Of a stretch of 64,000 nucleotides of DNA, positions 61,030 through 64,000 are shown piece after piece (positions within the stretch are counted from its first letter, which is position 1; every line of letters begins with the position of its first letter). The DNA comes from an uncultured Dermabacter sp. Its GTDB lineage: Bacteria; Actinomycetota; Actinomycetes; Actinomycetales; Dermabacteraceae. The stretch spans positions 1 through 64,000 of the forward strand of contig CAMXWV010000005.1 of the NCBI GenBank assembly GCA_947252755.1, in the 5' to 3' direction. Position numbers and translations under genes: made by a program. The notes below the pieces were generated by a model that saw only the letters and a list, made by a program, of their open reading frames with translations, did not search any database and was not told the DNA's origin.

Positions 61030-61568
61030 CTGAGACATCCCGCCCGTTGGTGGGCATTGTGATGGGGTCCGATTCGGACTACCCGGTGATGAAGGCCGCT
61101 CACGAGGTGCTCGCGGAGTTCGGCATCGCCTGCGAGGTGGATGTGGTCAGCGCCCACCGCATGCCGGAGGACATGATCAACTGGGGCAAGAGTGCTGAGC
61201 AGCGTGGCATCCGGGTGATCATCGCCGGTGCAGGCGGCGCAGCGCACTTGCCCGGCATGCTCGCCTCTGTCACCACGCTGCCCGTGATTGGGGTGCCGGT
61301 TCCACTGAAACACCTGGACGGCATGGACTCGCTGCTGTCGATCGTGCAGATGCCCGCAGGCGTGCCGGTGGCAACCGTGTCCGTGGGCGGAGCGAAGAAC
61401 GCGGGCCTGCTTGCCGCGCGGATCCTCGGGGCTCAGAATACCGAGATCGGGGAAGTGCTGCGCGAGCAGATGAGCGCTTACCAGGAGGGGCTGCGCGAGC
61501 TCGCCTCCTCCAAGGGGCGAGCCCTGCGCGATGCTCTGAAGGACGCGCAGAAAGGAAATGTAGGCTGA
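61026..61568 (+). CDS. purE: N5-carboxyaminoimidazole ribonucleotide mutase
   Basis: A 180-residue class I PurE that moves the carboxyl group of N5-CAIR to give CAIR. GIVMGSDSDYPVMKAAHEVL, VVSAHRMPEDM and AGAGGAAHLPGMLAS hold the active-site Ser, Asp and His. It is coupled to purK, the preceding step. Confidence 0.95.
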   Translation: MTETSRPLVGIVMGSDSDYPVMKAAHEVLAEFGIACEVDVVSAHRMPEDMINWGKSAEQRGIRVIIAGAGGAAHLPGMLASVTTLPVIGVPVPLKHLDGMDSLLSIVQMPAGVPVATVSVGGAKNAGLLAARILGAQNTEIGEVLREQMSAYQEGLRELASSKGRALRDALKDAQKGNVG

Positions 61569-61572
61569 TCCC

Positions 61573-62241
61573 ATGACTGAATCGACGCCCGATTACACAG
61601 TGGCCCCGGGCGCTGACGTCTCCGATCAGGCGAGCATCGGCGCAGGCAGCTCCATCTGGCATCTCGCTCAGGTGCGCGAAGGCGCCCGGCTCGGCACGCA
61701 CTGCGTGGTGGGCCGCGGAGCCTACATCGGCTCCGGCGTCACCATGGGCAACGGCTGCAAAGTGCAGAACTACGCGCTCGTGTACGAGCCCGCGTCGCTT
61801 GCCGACGGCGTGTTCGTGGGCCCCGCCGCCGTCTTCACCAACGATCACTTCCCCCGCGCTGTGAACCCGGATCTCACCCCGAAGAGCGCGAGCGACTGGG
61901 AGCCGGTGGGCGTCACCGTGGAGGAGGGCGCCTCGATCGGTGCCCGCGCGGTCTGCATCGCCCCCGTCACCATCGGCGCCTGGGCCCTCGTTGCCGCGGG
62001 CGCCACCGTGACCCGTGATGTGCCGCCGCACGCGCTGGTGGCGGGGGTCCCCGCGAAGCGCCTCGCCTGGGTGGGACGCGCCGGCGAACCGCTGCTCCCT
62101 GCCGAAGACGGCACGGACGCCTGGGTCTGCCCGCAGACCGGTGAATGGTATGTGCCTGATGAGAGCACGGGCGGCCTGCGCCGTGCTCACGACCTGACTG
62201 CCCCTGCAGATCACACCCTGGAGAAGGACTCACACGAATGA
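61573..62241 (+). CDS. Hexapeptide-repeat acetyltransferase (WbpD/WlbB-like)
   Basis: A 222-residue left-handed beta-helix acyltransferase. Hexapeptide turns run from about residue 11 to 160 (SIGAGSSIWHLAQVREGARL, VGRGAYIGSGVTMGNGCKVQ, FVGPAAVFTNDHFPRAVNPD). The TNDHFPR segment, with the catalytic histidine-type loop, is typical of WbpD-like enzymes that N-acetylate a 3-amino-sugar nucleotide. The next two genes supply the aminotransferase and oxidase expected for the same route. The start overlaps nothing; the stop overlaps the aminotransferase by ATGA. Confidence 0.85.
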   Translation: MTESTPDYTVAPGADVSDQASIGAGSSIWHLAQVREGARLGTHCVVGRGAYIGSGVTMGNGCKVQNYALVYEPASLADGVFVGPAAVFTNDHFPRAVNPDLTPKSASDWEPVGVTVEEGASIGARAVCIAPVTIGAWALVAAGATVTRDVPPHALVAGVPAKRLAWVGRAGEPLLPAEDGTDAWVCPQTGEWYVPDESTGGLRRAHDLTAPADHTLEKDSHE

Positions 62242-63341
62242 GCACACATATGATCCCCGCTGCCAAGCCCATCATCGGAGAGGACGAGCGCCGCGCGGTT
62301 GACCGCGTCCTCGCCTCCGGCATGGTGGCGCAGGGGCCCGAAGTGGCCGAGTTCGAAAAGGAGTTCTCCGCGCAGTTGGCCGGCAGCCGTGAATGCGTGG
62401 CCGTCAACTCCGGCACGTCCGGTCAGCATCTGGGCCTGCTCGCCTCCGGTGTGAAACCGGGCGATGAGGTGATCGTGCCCTCCTTCACCTTCGCCGCCAC
62501 CGCAAACGCCGTGGCTGTCATCGGCGCCACCCCCGTGTTCGTGGACATCGAGCCCGACTCGTTCTGCATGGACCCCGCCGCGATCGAAGCCGCGATCACC
62601 GAGAAGACCGTGGGCATCCAGCCGGTGCACCTGTATGGGCACCCGGCCCGCATGGACGAGATCATGGCCATTGCAGACAAGCACGGCCTGTTCGTGGGCG
62701 AGGATGCCGCGCAGGCGCATGGCGCCACTTGGCAGGGCAAACAGGTGGGCACCTTCGGTGCATGGGGCATGTTCTCGCTGTACCCCACGAAGAACATGAC
62801 GTCGGGCGAAGGTGGCATGGTCTCCACCGCTGATGCAGAGACCGCGCGGGTGATCCGCCTGCTGCGCAACCAGGGCATGGAGAAGCAGTATGCGAATGAG
62901 ATCGCCGGTCTCAACAACCGCATGACCGATATCCATGCTGCGATCGGCCGCGTGCAGCTGACCAAGCTGGAAGGCTGGACGAAGCGCCGTCGGGAGCTCG
63001 CCGCGTTCTACGACGCGAACCTCGAATCAGTGGTGACCCCGCCGGTGGCCGAGGGGGCAACGCACGTATATCACCAGTACACGATCCGCATCGACGGCGC
63101 CGCCGCTGAGGAGCGGGACCGCTTCGCGCAGGCGCTGCGCGATGAGCACTCTGTGGGCTGCGGCGTCTATTACCCGACCCCGGTGCACCGCCTGCCCACG
63201 TTCGGCTTGGAGCTGGATCTGCCGGTCACGGAGAAGGCCGCGGCTGAGGTCATCTCGATCCCGGTTCACCCGTCCGTCACCGATGAGGATCGCGACCGGG
63301 TGGTGGCAGCGGTGAACGCCGTAGCGAAGGCGGGCGCCTGA
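62238..63341 (+). CDS. DegT/DnrJ/EryC1 sugar aminotransferase (WbpE-like)
   Basis: A 367-residue PLP enzyme. Its PLP lysine lies in SLYPTKNMTSGEGGM; NSGTSGQHLGLLASGVKPGD and EDAAQAHGATW are family motifs. It would transaminate a 3-keto-sugar nucleotide to the 3-amino form that the preceding acetyltransferase uses. It is coupled to both neighbours by ATGA overlaps. Confidence 0.9.
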   Translation: MSTHMIPAAKPIIGEDERRAVDRVLASGMVAQGPEVAEFEKEFSAQLAGSRECVAVNSGTSGQHLGLLASGVKPGDEVIVPSFTFAATANAVAVIGATPVFVDIEPDSFCMDPAAIEAAITEKTVGIQPVHLYGHPARMDEIMAIADKHGLFVGEDAAQAHGATWQGKQVGTFGAWGMFSLYPTKNMTSGEGGMVSTADAETARVIRLLRNQGMEKQYANEIAGLNNRMTDIHAAIGRVQLTKLEGWTKRRRELAAFYDANLESVVTPPVAEGATHVYHQYTIRIDGAAAEERDRFAQALRDEHSVGCGVYYPTPVHRLPTFGLELDLPVTEKAAAEVISIPVHPSVTDEDRDRVVAAVNAVAKAGA

Positions 63342-64000
63342 TGACGAAGAATCTCCGCGCCGGCCTGATCGGGCTGGGCATGATGGGCCGCCACCATGCC
63401 CGCAACCTTATGAACCTTGAGGGGGTGGATCTGGTGGCCGTGGCGGACCCGGGCGGTGACCCGCACGGCGCTGCCCGCGGCTTTGACATCCTGCCGGATG
63501 CTGAAGCGCTGGTGAAGGCAGACATCGACTACGCCGTAATCGCTGCCCCCACCGCGTTCCACCATGACATTGCGATGACGTTCGCTGAGGCGGGCATCCA
63601 CACGCTCGTGGAAAAGCCGCTCGCGTTCGACATCGACGAAGCTGAAGCGATCACCACTGCCTTCGAGGACCGCGGCCTGGTGGGGGCCGTGGGCTACATC
63701 GAGCGCTACAACCCGGCGCTGCAGGCGATGCGTCAGCGCCTGGAGGACGGTCAGCTCGGCGAGATTTACCAGATCACCACCCGCCGTCAGGGAATCTTCC
63801 CGGCGCGGATTGCGGACGTGGGCGTCGTCAAGGACCTCGCCACTCATGACCTGGACCTGACCGCCTGGGTGGCGCAGTCCACGTTCGCGTCGATCGCCGC
63901 GGTCACCACCGCGAAGTCCGGACGCGAATATGAGGACATGGTGTCCGCCACGGGCCGGCTGGAGAACGGCATCATCACCAACCACCTGGTGAACTGGCTG
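63341..64000 (+). CDS. Gfo/Idh/MocA oxidoreductase (WbpB-like), partial at window end
   Basis: The first 220 codons of an NAD-dependent sugar-nucleotide dehydrogenase run off the window end. The Rossmann motif is AGLIGLGMMGRHHARN; the catalytic-lysine motif EKPLAFDIDEA and YIERYNPALQAM follow, and KDLATHDLDLTAW is the typical metal/sugar-site helix. Expected full length is about 320-340 residues. In the WbpB-E-D pathway this enzyme makes the 3-keto intermediate from UDP-GlcNAcA. It is coupled to the aminotransferase gene (TGATG). Confidence 0.9.
   Translation, partial: MTKNLRAGLIGLGMMGRHHARNLMNLEGVDLVAVADPGGDPHGAARGFDILPDAEALVKADIDYAVIAAPTAFHHDIAMTFAEAGIHTLVEKPLAFDIDEAEAITTAFEDRGLVGAVGYIERYNPALQAMRQRLEDGQLGEIYQITTRRQGIFPARIADVGVVKDLATHDLDLTAWVAQSTFASIAAVTTAKSGREYEDMVSATGRLENGIITNHLVNWL

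Overview
The window is high-GC DNA from an actinobacterium. The signs are frequent GTG starts, GTGA/ATGA stop-start overlaps, many start codons lying 6-8 bases after a TANNNT box, an acyl-CoA carboxylase set with an epsilon subunit, WXG100 proteins, and a DtxR/IdeR-type iron box. The order of core genes resembles Micrococcales more than mycolic-acid genera; the genus cannot be settled from the sequence alone. Bases 1-44 are leftover Illumina Nextera adapter, so the window begins at a contig end.

Bases 45 to about 12,660 form a patchwork accessory region. It holds an SDR oxidoreductase, a flavodoxin-like gene cut off by an ISL3-family insertion sequence (1917-3342), a headless ASCH-like fragment, a decayed methyltransferase, a complete five-gene siderophore/iron uptake operon behind a DtxR-type box, and a UvrA-like ABC protein broken by one extra base in a C tract. 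Three copies of a ~59-bp imperfect palindrome and a solo ISL3-like terminal repeat lie between these genes.

12.6-23.9 kb carries a long-chain polyprenyl diphosphate synthase and then a compact type VII secretion-like locus. In order it encodes a membrane RDD-FHA protein, a PP2C phosphatase, an unknown protein, a kinase-fold protein without catalytic residues, an FHA-like protein with a helical C-terminus, an EssC/EccC-type FtsK ATPase and three WXG100 proteins. The usual EccB/D/E/MycP or EsaA/EssA/EssB partners are absent. This is the best candidate in the window for an under-described system.

24.0-35.4 kb is core genome: tRNA-Tyr, tRNA-Thr and tRNA-Met, rpmG, two MaoC-type dehydratases, murB, glyA-folD-xth, a PCuAC copper chaperone with a Tat-exported DyP peroxidase, and sdhCDAB on the minus strand.

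35.6-49.4 kb combines mannose-1-phosphate guanylyltransferase and an M20 amidohydrolase with a nucleoside uptake and salvage block: a BMP lipoprotein, its ABC ATPase and two permeases, cdd, deoA, a uridine-kinase-like protein, deoC, a phosphopentomutase/phosphomannomutase and a purine nucleoside phosphorylase.

49.4-61.6 kb encodes an acyl-CoA carboxylase (alpha, epsilon and beta chains, with maf and a DUF885 protein inside the cluster), a divergent birA that biotinylates the alpha chain, an Rv1264-like adenylate cyclase, a two-component system, and purK-purE. The window ends inside a WbpD/WbpE/WbpB-like set for an acetamido-sugar, probably the edge of a surface-polysaccharide locus.
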